DNA of 39,216 bases from Bacillota bacterium (GCA_023395615.1 JAEWYP010000043.1:1-39216), one strand, 5' to 3'; numbered from the stretch's first letter, positions 24,425-32,898 are shown. Notes: generated from the letters alone by a model not told the origin. Made by a program: numbers and translations.

Positions 24425-27376
24425 ATGAGCGACCGTATGCGGCCCATCCCTTTTCCGGAGCTGATGGAGCAGATATTGACCGAGTACCGCCGCGACGGTT
24501 CCGTGCTGGGCGTTCGCGCACCCTACCGGCATGAGAGCGGGAAACGGCTGGAGCTTTTCGGTGAGAAGCCGGAAACCCCGTTCGGCCCCGCGGCGGGGCC
24601 GCATACCCAGCTGGCGCAGAACCTGATTGCGGCGTACGCGGGCGGCGCGCGCTTTATGGAACTGAAAACCGTGCAGAAGCTGGATGGGGAAGACTTGCCC
24701 GTAAGCAAACCGTGCATTCTGGCGGAGGCCGAAGGCTACAACGTGGAATGGAGCACGGAACTGACGGTGCCGCAGGCGCTGGACGAGTATGTGAAAGCCT
24801 GGTTTGCGTTAAAGCTCATCAGCGCCGCCTTCGGGCTGGGCGCGCGGGACGGTTTCGTATTCAACATGAGCGTGGGATACGATCTGGCGGGCATCCGCAC
24901 CGAAAAGCTGGATCGATTTATCGAAGGGCTGAAAGACGCAAGCCAGACCCCGATATGGCAGGCCTGCGCCGCGTGGGCGAAAGCCAATCTGTCGGATTTT
25001 GAGGGTCTGACGACCGACGAGGTGGACGCGTTCAGCCCGCAGGTATGCCGGAGCATCACGCTTTCCACCCTGCACGGCTGCCCGCCGGAGGAGATCGAGC
25101 GCATTGCCGCCTACCTGCTCAAGGACAAGCATCTGCACACGTTCGTAAAATGCAACCCTACGCTGCTGGGGTATACGTACGCGCGGGAAACGCTGGACTC
25201 GCTGGGGTATGCGGACGTGGCGTTTGACGACCATCATTTTAAGAACGACCTGCAGTTTGCCGACGCGGTACCCATGTTTGTGCGGCTGTCCTCGCTGGCG
25301 CAGTCGCAGGGGCTCATCTTCGGGCTCAAGCTGAGCAACACCTTCCCCGTGAAAATTACGCGCGGAGAACTGCCCGGCGAAGAAATGTACATGAGCGGCA
25401 AGGCGCTGTGGCCGCTGACGATCCATCTGGCGGAAACGCTGGAGAAGGCGTTTGAGGGCGAACTGCGCGTAAGCTATTCCGGCGGCGCGGATACCCACAA
25501 CCTCACGGAGCTTTTTCAGGCGGGCATCTGGCCCGTTACGCTGGCGACTACGATGCTTAAACCCGGCGGATACAACCGCCTGCCGCAGATGGCGCGGGCG
25601 CTGGCGGCGCAGGAGTACCGACCGTTTACGGGGGTGGCGCTGGACCGGCTTTCCGCGCTGGCGCAGAAAAGCCTGACCGACCCGCGCTATCGCCGCCCGC
25701 TGAAGCCGGCCCTGCCCCGCAAGAACGACCGCGACGTGCCGCTGATCGATTGTTCGCTGGCTCCCTGCTCGGACGCGTGCCCCATCCATCAGGATATTTC
25801 CGCCTATATGGAGCTCGCCGCGCAGGGCCGCTACACCGAGGCGCTGGGCGTGATCTGCGATAAAAACGCGTTGCCCAACATCACCGGAAGCATCTGCAAC
25901 CACCGCTGCACGGCGGCCTGCGTGCGCAACCAGTACGACGATCCGCTGAGCATCCGGCAGGTGAAGCTGCTGGCGGCCGAACGGGGCTTCCGCCCCTATC
26001 TGGACGCGCTCGCGCCTGTCGGCGACCGGCCGGAGCGCGTGGCCATCGTAGGCGGCGGCCCGGCGGGCATGGCGCTTGCGTTCTTTCTGGCTCGCGCTGG
26101 CGCGAAGGTAACGATCTTTGAGGAGAAGAACGCGTTGGGCGGCGTGGTGCGCAATGTGATCCCGGAGTTTCGCATTGCCTGCGACGCGATTGACCGCGAC
26201 GCGGAGATGCTGGCCAAGCTGGGTGTGCAAATTGTGCGCAACACTCGCGCGGAAACCGCGCAAACGTTGCTGGAAAACGGGTTTACGCACGTGGCGCTCT
26301 GCTGCGGGGCGCAATCGCGCGGTAAACTGAACATCCCCGGCGAAACCAACGCGATTGCCTTTCTGGAACAGGCGAAGCGTTACCCGGACACGCTGGAGAT
26401 CGGCGCGCATATCGTGGTGGCGGGCGCGGGTAACACCGCCATGGACGCGGCGCGCGCGGCCCTGCGCGTGCCGGGCGTTGCGGACGTAACGATCGTCTAC
26501 CGCCGCACCAAACAGGAAATGCCCGCCGAGGAAGAGGAGCTGAACCTGGCGCTGGCCGAAGGCGTACGCTTCGAGGAATTGCTGGCCCCCGTATCGTTTG
26601 CGGACGCGAAGCTGACCTGTGAAAAGATGAAGCTGGGCGCGCCGGACGAGAGCGGCCGCCGCAGTCCCGAAGCGACCGGCGAAACAGTGACCCTGCCCTG
26701 CGACACCCTGATCGCCGCCGTGGGGGAAAAGCCGGACGCGGCGACCCTTGCCGAAAACGGCGTGAAACTGGACGCCAAAGGCCGCCCCACCGCCCGCAAG
26801 CAGAGCGAGCGCGTCTACGTGCTTGGCGACGCGCTGCGCGGCCCGGCGACGGTGGTGGAAGCCATCGCGGACGCACAGGCCACGGCGGAAGAGATTTTAG
26901 GGATTTCCACGCAGAAATGCCATTGCGAGACCTCCGATACGGAGCTGCTGGCCCGCCGCGGGATTGAGGCGGAGGCGGGTGCGCCGGATGCCGAGTTTGC
27001 CCGCTGCATGGGCTGCGATAAGGTGTGCCTCAACTGTGTGGATGTGTGCCCCAACCGGGCGAACGAGGCCGTATGGCTGAACGGAAAACCGCAGGTGGTG
27101 CATATCGACGGGCGCTGCAACGAATGCGGCAACTGCGCTACCTTCTGCCCCTACCGCAGCGCGCCCTATCGGGACAAGCTCACCTTTTTTGTTGACGAAG
27201 CCGCGTTCCGCGATAGCGGAAACCCCGGCTGGACGGTGCGGAAAGATGGCAGCGCCCTGGTACGGCTGGACGGGCGCGAGTGGCTGACCGCGCTAAACGA
27301 CCCGGCCCTGCCGGAGGAGGTTTCCGCGCTGATGCGGGAAACCATGCGGCAGATGCCGTGGCTTGCGAAAGCCTGA
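24425..27376 (+). CDS. ygfK: YgfK, multi-domain Fe-S/flavin oxidoreductase
   Basis: Large protein of 983 aa (E. coli YgfK is about 1030). About residues 1-430 form a dihydroorotate-dehydrogenase-like part (GPAAGPHTQLAQNLI, TLHGCPPEEIERIA). About 440-530 is a GltD-type Fe-S segment (CSLAPCSDACPIHQD, GSICNHRCTAAC). About 540-800 is a dinucleotide-binding part (VAIVGGGPAGMAL, VVAGAGNTAMDAA). The C-terminus has ferredoxin motifs CMGCDKVCLNCVDVCP and CNECGNCATFCP. The family is named a selenate reductase subunit, but its place in purine clusters suggests an NAD(P)H-linked electron carrier partner for XdhD or a purine-ring reductase. AAGGAG lies 8 nt before the ATG. Confidence 0.9.
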   Translation: MSDRMRPIPFPELMEQILTEYRRDGSVLGVRAPYRHESGKRLELFGEKPETPFGPAAGPHTQLAQNLIAAYAGGARFMELKTVQKLDGEDLPVSKPCILAEAEGYNVEWSTELTVPQALDEYVKAWFALKLISAAFGLGARDGFVFNMSVGYDLAGIRTEKLDRFIEGLKDASQTPIWQACAAWAKANLSDFEGLTTDEVDAFSPQVCRSITLSTLHGCPPEEIERIAAYLLKDKHLHTFVKCNPTLLGYTYARETLDSLGYADVAFDDHHFKNDLQFADAVPMFVRLSSLAQSQGLIFGLKLSNTFPVKITRGELPGEEMYMSGKALWPLTIHLAETLEKAFEGELRVSYSGGADTHNLTELFQAGIWPVTLATTMLKPGGYNRLPQMARALAAQEYRPFTGVALDRLSALAQKSLTDPRYRRPLKPALPRKNDRDVPLIDCSLAPCSDACPIHQDISAYMELAAQGRYTEALGVICDKNALPNITGSICNHRCTAACVRNQYDDPLSIRQVKLLAAERGFRPYLDALAPVGDRPERVAIVGGGPAGMALAFFLARAGAKVTIFEEKNALGGVVRNVIPEFRIACDAIDRDAEMLAKLGVQIVRNTRAETAQTLLENGFTHVALCCGAQSRGKLNIPGETNAIAFLEQAKRYPDTLEIGAHIVVAGAGNTAMDAARAALRVPGVADVTIVYRRTKQEMPAEEEELNLALAEGVRFEELLAPVSFADAKLTCEKMKLGAPDESGRRSPEATGETVTLPCDTLIAAVGEKPDAATLAENGVKLDAKGRPTARKQSERVYVLGDALRGPATVVEAIADAQATAEEILGISTQKCHCETSDTELLARRGIEAEAGAPDAEFARCMGCDKVCLNCVDVCPNRANEAVWLNGKPQVVHIDGRCNECGNCATFCPYRSAPYRDKLTFFVDEAAFRDSGNPGWTVRKDGSALVRLDGREWLTALNDPALPEEVSALMRETMRQMPWLAKA

Positions 27377-27402
27377 ACGATAACCCCGCGGGAGGTGACC
27401 CG

Positions 27403-29961
27403 ATGTACCGGATGATTGTCAACGGCCAGCCTGCGGAAACGGACAGGGACCTGCCGCTGCTGGATTTTTTGCGCGATGAGCTGCGCCTGACCTCGGTCAA
27501 GAACGGCTGCGGCGAGGGCGCCTGCGGCGCGTGCACCCTGCTGGTGGATGGGAAGAAACAGCGCTGCTGTTTGCTGACCACGCAAAAAGCGGACGGAAAA
27601 CAGATTACCACCGTCGAAGGGCTAAGCCCCCGGGAAAAGGACGTATACGCGCACTGCTTCGCCGAGGCGGGCGCGGTGCAGTGCGGCTTTTGCATCCCCG
27701 GCATGGTGATTTCTGCCAAGGCGCTGCTGGACACGAACCTGAACCCGACCCGCGCTGACGTGAAAAAGGCGATTCGCGGCAATATCTGCCGCTGCACGGG
27801 CTATGCGAAGATCGAAAATGCCATTTTGATGGCCGCGGATTATTTTCGCGAGAACAGGCCGATTCCCCCGGAAGCGGACAGCGGCCTGCTGGGGGTCGAT
27901 CTGCACCGTGTGGACGCGAAGGAAAAGGTACTGGGCACCGGCGTGTTTACCGACGACATCATGCTGCCGGGGATGATTTACGCCAAAGCCCTGCGCAGCC
28001 GCTACCCGCGCGCGCGGGTGCTGAAAATCGACCTGTCCCGCGCCGAAAAACACCCGGACGTGGTGCGGATTTTAACTGCGAAGGATGTGCCGTTTAACAA
28101 GACCGGGCACCTGATCCCCGACTGGGATGTGATGATCGCCGAGGGGGACTGCACCCGCTACATCGGCGACGCGATCGCGCTGGTGGCCTGTCGGCACAGG
28201 GAAACGCTCGACGATGCGCTGGCGTTAATCGACGTAACGTACGAGGAACTGCCGCCTGTAACGACTCCCGCCGAAGGGCTGGCCGAAGGCGCGCCGATGC
28301 TGCACGAGAGCGGCAACCTGCTCACCCGCCAGCAACTAACGCGCGGCGACGCGGACCGCGCGATTGCCGAGGCCGCGTTTGTCGTAACCGAACATTATTC
28401 CACCCCCATGACCGATCACGCCTTTATGGAACCGGAATGCGCCGTGGCCGAGCCGGACGGGCAGGGCGGCGTGATATTGCACACCGGTTCCCAAAGCGTA
28501 TACGATGAGCAGCGGGAGATTGCCCGGATGCTGAAACTGCCGCCGGAACGGGTGCGTTCCGTTTCCTCGCTGGTGGGCGGCGGCTTTGGCGGCAAAGAGG
28601 ATATGAGCGTGCAGCACCATGCCGCGCTGATGGCGTGGGCGACCGGGCTGCCGGTGAAGGTACGCTTTTCCCGGCAGGAAAGCCTCAACTGCCATGTAAA
28701 GCGCCACGCGATGGAAATGGATATTACCACCGCCTGTGACCGCGAAGGTAACCTGACAGCCATGAAAGCGCTGATCGTGAGCGACTGCGGAGCGTATGCA
28801 TCGTTAAGCGGCCCGGTGATCCAGCGCGCGTGCACGCACGCGGGTGGCCCCTACCACTACCAGAATGTGGATATCACCGGTTTGAGTGTGTATACCAACA
28901 ACATTCCCGGCGGCGCGTTCCGCGGTTTCGGCGTTACGCAAAGCTGTTTTGCCGGGGAAATGAATCTCGATTTGCTGGCGGAAAAGGCGGGCATTTCCCC
29001 GTGGGAAATCCGCTACCGCAACGCCATCCGCCCCGGTGAAACCCTGCCCAACGGGCAGATCGCGGGCAAAGATACGGCCTACGCCGAGTGTTTACTGGCC
29101 GTGAAGGAAGCGTACGACAGCAGCCCGTATGCTGGCATCGCGGGAGCAATGAAAAACTCCGGGCTGGGCGTGGGTGTGCCGGATGTGGGCCGCGTGGCCA
29201 TTGAGGTGCGCGGCGGAATCGCACATGTATACACCTCCGCGGCCTGCATGGGGCAGGGAATGAGCACCGTTTGCGTGCAGATGGTCTGCCAGACCACCGG
29301 CCTGCCCCCAAGCAAAGTAGTCCGGGATACACCGGACACGGCCAGCACCCCCAACTCCGGCACCTCCACCGCCAGCCGCCAGACCCTGTTTACCGGCGAA
29401 GCGGCGCGGCGCGCCGCAATGCAACTGGCGGACGCTCTGCAAAAAAACGGCTCGCTGGACGCGCTGGAGGGGGAGCGGTACTATGCGGAGTTTACCTCGC
29501 CCACCGACCCCATGGGCAGCCCCAAGCCCAACCCGGTCAGCCACGTGGCGTACAGCTATGCCGCGCACGTGGTGGTGGTGGACGAGAACAAGCGCGTTAC
29601 CCGTGTGATCGCCGCGCATGACGTGGGCCACGTGGTCAACCCAAAAAGCTGCGAAGGGCAAATCGAGGGTGGCGTGGTGATGGGACTGGGATATGCCTTT
29701 ACCGAAGATTTTCCGGTGAAGAATGGCTACCCGTTGCTCAATTATGGAAAACTGGGGCTGTGGCGCGCCACCGAAGCGCCGCCGATTGACGTGAAACTGA
29801 TTGAGAAGGGCAGCGACGACCAGTTTGCCTACGGCGCGAAGGGCATCGGCGAGATCAGCGCCATTCCCACTGCGCCCGCCGCTGCGCACGCCTGTATGCG
29901 CGTGGACGGGAAACTGCGCAGCCGCCTGCCGATGGAGGACACCCCGTATCGGAAGGGATAG
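27403..29961 (+). CDS. xdhD: XdhD-type selenium-linked xanthine dehydrogenase (2Fe-2S/Mo fusion)
   Basis: Fused molybdenum hydroxylase of 852 aa. About residues 1-155 are a 2Fe-2S domain (NGCGEGACGACTLL; QCGFCIPGM; ICRCTGY). About 165-852 are the molybdopterin part (GGGFGGKEDMS, AFRGFGVTQ, GQGMSTV, and the catalytic Glu in GAKGIGEISAIP). There is no FAD domain, so electrons must pass to or from another protein. YgfK, encoded directly upstream, is the natural candidate. The family (XdhD in E. coli) often carries a labile selenium ligand and acts on purines. The start at 27403 has GGGAGGTGA upstream, and the longer in-frame start inside ygfK is rejected. It overlaps nothing and is followed 12 bp later by the ModE-like gene. 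Confidence 0.9.
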   Translation: MYRMIVNGQPAETDRDLPLLDFLRDELRLTSVKNGCGEGACGACTLLVDGKKQRCCLLTTQKADGKQITTVEGLSPREKDVYAHCFAEAGAVQCGFCIPGMVISAKALLDTNLNPTRADVKKAIRGNICRCTGYAKIENAILMAADYFRENRPIPPEADSGLLGVDLHRVDAKEKVLGTGVFTDDIMLPGMIYAKALRSRYPRARVLKIDLSRAEKHPDVVRILTAKDVPFNKTGHLIPDWDVMIAEGDCTRYIGDAIALVACRHRETLDDALALIDVTYEELPPVTTPAEGLAEGAPMLHESGNLLTRQQLTRGDADRAIAEAAFVVTEHYSTPMTDHAFMEPECAVAEPDGQGGVILHTGSQSVYDEQREIARMLKLPPERVRSVSSLVGGGFGGKEDMSVQHHAALMAWATGLPVKVRFSRQESLNCHVKRHAMEMDITTACDREGNLTAMKALIVSDCGAYASLSGPVIQRACTHAGGPYHYQNVDITGLSVYTNNIPGGAFRGFGVTQSCFAGEMNLDLLAEKAGISPWEIRYRNAIRPGETLPNGQIAGKDTAYAECLLAVKEAYDSSPYAGIAGAMKNSGLGVGVPDVGRVAIEVRGGIAHVYTSAACMGQGMSTVCVQMVCQTTGLPPSKVVRDTPDTASTPNSGTSTASRQTLFTGEAARRAAMQLADALQKNGSLDALEGERYYAEFTSPTDPMGSPKPNPVSHVAYSYAAHVVVVDENKRVTRVIAAHDVGHVVNPKSCEGQIEGGVVMGLGYAFTEDFPVKNGYPLLNYGKLGLWRATEAPPIDVKLIEKGSDDQFAYGAKGIGEISAIPTAPAAAHACMRVDGKLRSRLPMEDTPYRKG

Positions 29962-29973
29962 GGAGGGATTCCG

Positions 29974-30321
29974 ATGAAACAAACGCCTCTGCACTGCGGG
30001 ATCAGCCTGCGCCTGTACCGGGACGAAAAGGTTTTTGGCCCCGGCGTGGCAGAACTGCTGGAAACCATTCGGGAGATGCACAGCCTGCGTTCCGCCGCGA
30101 TGAAAATGGATATGGCCTATTCCAAAGCATGGAAAGTGGTGAAAGCGGCGGAAAAGGGGATGGGGTATCCGCTGCTGGATTCCGCTACGGGTGGCAGCCG
30201 GGGCGGCGGCGCAACGCTGACCCCGCAGGCCGAGGAACTGCTGACCCGGTATCGCGCGTTCGAAAAAGAATGCAAAGAGGCGGTAGAGGCCGCCTATGGG
30301 CGATATTTCGGGCAGGAGTAA
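29974..30321 (+). CDS. ModE N-terminal-type winged-helix regulator
   Basis: Small DNA-binding protein of 115 aa resembling the N-terminal domain of ModE. The helix-turn-helix is at SLRSAAMKMDMAYSKAWKVV (about residues 36-55), followed by the family sequence YPLLDSATGGSRGGGATLT and a C-terminal helix. It lacks the molbindin (molybdate-binding) domains of full-length ModE, so it would have to sense metal or cofactor another way or only bind DNA. It is the last gene of the operon that encodes the molybdenum enzymes, with GGGAGGGA before the ATG, and probably controls this operon or molybdate uptake. Confidence 0.85.
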   Translation: MKQTPLHCGISLRLYRDEKVFGPGVAELLETIREMHSLRSAAMKMDMAYSKAWKVVKAAEKGMGYPLLDSATGGSRGGGATLTPQAEELLTRYRAFEKECKEAVEAAYGRYFGQE

Positions 30322-30344
30322 CCGATCGTGTTTTCGAAAGCAAC

Positions 30345-30382
30345 AAAACGGCCCCGTTCCGGTTGGAAACGGGGCCGTTTTT
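30345..30382. terminator. strong bidirectional terminator ending the purine operon
   Basis: AAAACGGCCCCGTT pairs with AAACGGGGCCGTTTT around a short CCGGTTGG centre, with T-runs at both ends in their own directions. It serves both the operon from the left and the encapsulin gene arriving on the minus strand. Confidence 0.92.
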
Positions 30383-30445
30383 ACGCCTGTTCTGTTTAAA
30401 TCAGGGTCAATCGCGGGTTTCGCATATTTACGAACGGATACAGGG

Positions 30446-31264
30446 TTACTTGTCGATGGCGACGATGGCTTTAGCCTTCTTGATGCGCGGGAGCACCGTT
30501 TCCGTAAGGCGGAAGAGGTGGTTTAGGTCGCGCTGCTCCAGGTAGGCGGCGGCGATGTCCTGGCCGATGACCAGATCGACGTTCTCCGGCTGTGCGCAAA
30601 GCAGCAGCGCCTGATCCTTGCCAAGCACCGGGGACTTGATCAGGCGACCGTCCACCAGTTTGGATACGCGGTCGATCTCCATCATACCCAACGCCTGCTG
30701 CAAACGCTGCATTTGCAGGTACAGGCTGGGGCTGACCACCAGTGTGTACGCGCCGAATACGCCTTTGGACGTGAGCGTTTCAATGGCGGCGGCTACGTCG
30801 GTAAAGGCGTTTTCTCCCACGGACCAGTCGCCTTTTTTAAGCTTGTTCACGCCGGGCGCGTTCAGTAATCCGTCGTAGCCCAGCTTGGCGTGGCCGAAGT
30901 AGATCAGCCGATCCTCCCGCAGAGCCAGCGCCTGCGCGGCGTTCAGCACCGCGGAAAGGTCCGCAGGCGTCCCGGCTTTCTCGCTTTGCGCCAAATCACG
31001 GGCGTAGAGGGTAAAGTCCTCAAACAGGGCGGGAAGCTGGATCAGCTTGCGCCCCTTCGTGGTCATAATGCCGTCTACGGCGACTTCCGCCTTAGTTTCC
31101 GCGTCATCCACCGCAACGCTGTCCACCCCCGCGCCCAGCGGGCCGGTGAGGTGCAGAAAGCGCCTGCCGGTAAGAACGTTTCGCGCAACGCCAACCGTCG
31201 CTTCATCAATCTGCCGCCACAGTTCCGCGGCAACAGGGGATGTTTCTCTGCCTAGAAAATCCAT
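30446..31264 (-). CDS. encapsulin shell protein (family 1)
   Basis: Shell protein of 272 aa with the HK97-like fold of the linocin/CFP29 family. It opens MDFLGRETSPVAAELWRQID and contains the family's GRRFLHLTGPLGAGVDSV (about residues 33-50), RDLAQSEKAGTPADLS (about 109-124), IYFGHAKLGYDGLLN, and a C-terminal DIAAAYLEQRDLNHLFRLTETVLPRI. It self-assembles into a protein nanocompartment. The start at 31264 is supported by AAGGAGGT at 31271-31278. The gene directly upstream encodes a ferritin-like cargo with a loading peptide, so the compartment should store iron. It ends at the shared terminator at 30345-30382. Confidence 0.93.
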   Translation of the reverse strand: MDFLGRETSPVAAELWRQIDEATVGVARNVLTGRRFLHLTGPLGAGVDSVAVDDAETKAEVAVDGIMTTKGRKLIQLPALFEDFTLYARDLAQSEKAGTPADLSAVLNAAQALALREDRLIYFGHAKLGYDGLLNAPGVNKLKKGDWSVGENAFTDVAAAIETLTSKGVFGAYTLVVSPSLYLQMQRLQQALGMMEIDRVSKLVDGRLIKSPVLGKDQALLLCAQPENVDLVIGQDIAAAYLEQRDLNHLFRLTETVLPRIKKAKAIVAIDK

Positions 31265-31310
31265 AGAAAAACCTCCTTGTCAGGTTTGTCTGTATGTGAA
31301 TATCAGAAGT

Positions 31311-31667
31311 TCATTTCATCAGGCTGCCCACGGTCGCCGGGCCGTTGTCCGATCCGGCGGGCTTGGACAGGCCTAGTTCCTCCATCATTTCCTGTACTTC
31401 GGCCCGGCCGGAGGCGAAGTGCTCGGCCTCCTGCGGATCCAACGTGTGCAGGAGCGTCATTAGTTCGCCCACGTGCGCCTTTTCCTCATCGCGGATATCG
31501 GCGATTACCTTTTTGGCAAGCTCAATGTCTGTCGCCTGCACATGTGCGTCGTACAGGAAGATCGCCTCCAGTTCCCCGGCAATGTCCAGCCGGATGGATT
31601 GAATCAGTTCTTCCTTCGTCATCTTACGGGGAACGTTCCCCTGAAACGGATTTGCAAAACTTGGCAT
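31311..31667 (-). CDS. encapsulated ferritin-like cargo protein (EncFtn)
   Basis: Two-helix ferritin-like protein of 118 aa. Helix 1 carries E32, E34 and Y39 (GELEAIFLYDAHV), and helix 2 carries E61, E62 and H65 (RDEEKAHVGEL). These positions match the E32/Y39/E62/H65 ferroxidase centre that I recall for Rhodospirillum rubrum EncFtn. After a flexible SKPAGSDNGP linker the protein ends ATVGSLMK, a typical encapsulin loading peptide. It would oxidise ferrous iron and deliver it into the shell made by the next gene, 46 bp downstream. AAAGGAG precedes the ATG at 31667. It has half the length of a normal ferritin, as expected for a protein that assembles its active site between subunits. Confidence 0.93.
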   Translation of the reverse strand: MPSFANPFQGNVPRKMTKEELIQSIRLDIAGELEAIFLYDAHVQATDIELAKKVIADIRDEEKAHVGELMTLLHTLDPQEAEHFASGRAEVQEMMEELGLSKPAGSDNGPATVGSLMK

Positions 31668-31710
31668 TCAGATACGCTCCTTTCAAACGGTCCTTGGGTT
31701 CCATACAGCT

Positions 31711-31738
31711 ATCATAACCGTTTCGACGGGGATTGAAA
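31711..31738 (-). promoter_or_regulatory. probable promoter of the encapsulin operon, with dyad
   Basis: On the minus strand TTTCAA (31738-31733), 16-bp spacer, TATGAT (31716-31711). A 20-bp dyad, GTTTCGA (31720-31726) and TTGAAAC (31733-31739) with one mismatch, covers the -35 and spacer and could bind a regulator. Confidence 0.5.
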
Positions 31739-31743
31739 CCTGT

Positions 31744-32841
31744 TTACTGCGCCTGTTCGCCGGCGAGGGCGGAAAAGCCGTCGCTGCGGAGGATGGAACC
31801 GTCGGGCAGCACCCACAGCGCCTCGACCCCGGGAAAACTTTGAAGCAATGCCTGCCCCTGATCCACCGACAGGGTGAAAAGCGCTGTGGAAAGCGCGTCC
31901 GCGATGCCGGAATCCTGTGTGACGACGGATACCGCCCATAGGGTATCGGCCGGGAAAAGGGTATCCGGATTGATGATGTGGTTGTATTGTTTGCCATCAA
32001 CCGTATAATAACGCTGATAATTACCGCTGGTCACCAGCGACAGATCGGCAATGTTCAGGCTGGTAAGGCTTTGGTCGGCGGCGGCCAGATCAGGGTTTTG
32101 GATGTTGACCTGCCAGGCGGCACCATCGCCCCGACGGCCAATGGCGCGCACGTTGCCACCGATGTTTAGTAATGCGCTGGTGATGCCGTCGGCAATCATC
32201 TGCCGGGCCACCTGCTCCACGGCGTAGCCTTTGGCGACGGCCCCCACGTCCAGCCGCATCAGCGGATCGGCCAGGTATACGGTACCCGCTTCCGTGTCGA
32301 TCTCCACCTGGCTGATATCGGTATGTTCCGCGGCGGCCTGCAACTCCGTAAGGGTCGGAAGCGTCGCGCTTTCGGGGTCGGCGATACCGGCTTCCCTGTG
32401 ATCGTGCCAGATGGACAGAACGCTGCCCATGGCGACGTTCATCCGCCCGCCGGTGCGAACGTCCATCTCTTTGGCGAAGGTGAGCAGACCGGTGAGGCGC
32501 GCATCTACTTCGACCGGCGACAGCCCCGCGTTATCGTTGACGGTTTTCAGGTTATTCAGGCCCGGATAGTCGTTGTAAATATCGTACAGCTGGTGATAGG
32601 CCAGCAACTCCGCGTGCGCTTTGTCAACCGCGGCTTTCCCGTCCGCTTCGCTGGCGGCGTACACAGTAATCTCGGAGTAGGTATCAAAAACATCAAAAAA
32701 ACTGTCTTTATAACGAACAGTCTCGTTTGCCGCGCCGGAGGGGATAAAGAACACAGCGGCTAATGCCAGCGCCGAGGCCAGAAGGAACAGAATCCACCAT
32801 GGTTTGCGCAAGGTAACACCTCTTTTTGGGGGTTCATTCAT
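31744..32841 (-). CDS. apbE: FAD:protein FMN transferase (ApbE)
   Basis: Membrane-anchored flavin transferase of 365 aa with an N-terminal hydrophobic segment (WWILFLLASALALAAVFFI). It moves FMN from FAD onto a Thr of Dxx(S/T)GAT motifs in exported proteins. Family landmarks are GGRMNVAMGSVLSIWHD, RLDVGAVAKGYAVE, LLNIGGNVRAIGRRGDG, YNHIINPDTLFPAD and SGIADALSTALFTL. The divergent operon encodes a protein with exactly this acceptor motif. The ATG at 32841 is chosen. A GTG at 32862 in frame would start almost at the predicted transcription start, and neither has a clear Shine-Dalgarno sequence. No lipobox is seen. Confidence 0.9.
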   Translation of the reverse strand: MNEPPKRGVTLRKPWWILFLLASALALAAVFFIPSGAANETVRYKDSFFDVFDTYSEITVYAASEADGKAAVDKAHAELLAYHQLYDIYNDYPGLNNLKTVNDNAGLSPVEVDARLTGLLTFAKEMDVRTGGRMNVAMGSVLSIWHDHREAGIADPESATLPTLTELQAAAEHTDISQVEIDTEAGTVYLADPLMRLDVGAVAKGYAVEQVARQMIADGITSALLNIGGNVRAIGRRGDGAAWQVNIQNPDLAAADQSLTSLNIADLSLVTSGNYQRYYTVDGKQYNHIINPDTLFPADTLWAVSVVTQDSGIADALSTALFTLSVDQGQALLQSFPGVEALWVLPDGSILRSDGFSALAGEQAQ

Positions 32842-32869
32842 GGTAACGCAGGGGGAATCCACCGATCAA

Positions 32870-32898
32870 ATTGTACCATAGTGGCCGACGGGTTGAAA
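32870..32898 (-). promoter_or_regulatory. probable apbE promoter
   Basis: On the minus strand TTTCAA (32898-32893), 17-bp spacer, TACAAT (32875-32870). The start would be near 32863, giving a leader of only about 20 nt before ATG 32841. Confidence 0.5.

Noticed and set aside
22069..24447. Long minus-strand open frame of 792 codons opposite yqeA, ygfJ and ssnA
   Set aside because: It lies antisense to three well-recognised genes, has a His/Gln/Arg-rich composition typical of GC-rich shadow frames, and shows no family motif.
24809..26410. Minus-strand open frame of 533 codons opposite ygfK
   Set aside because: Antisense to a gene with clear domains, with shadow-type composition and no ribosome binding site or motif.
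31720..31740. ATTGAAAC word resembling the end of CRISPR repeats
   Set aside because: There is no array of regularly spaced copies and no cas genes. It fits a promoter element or operator better.
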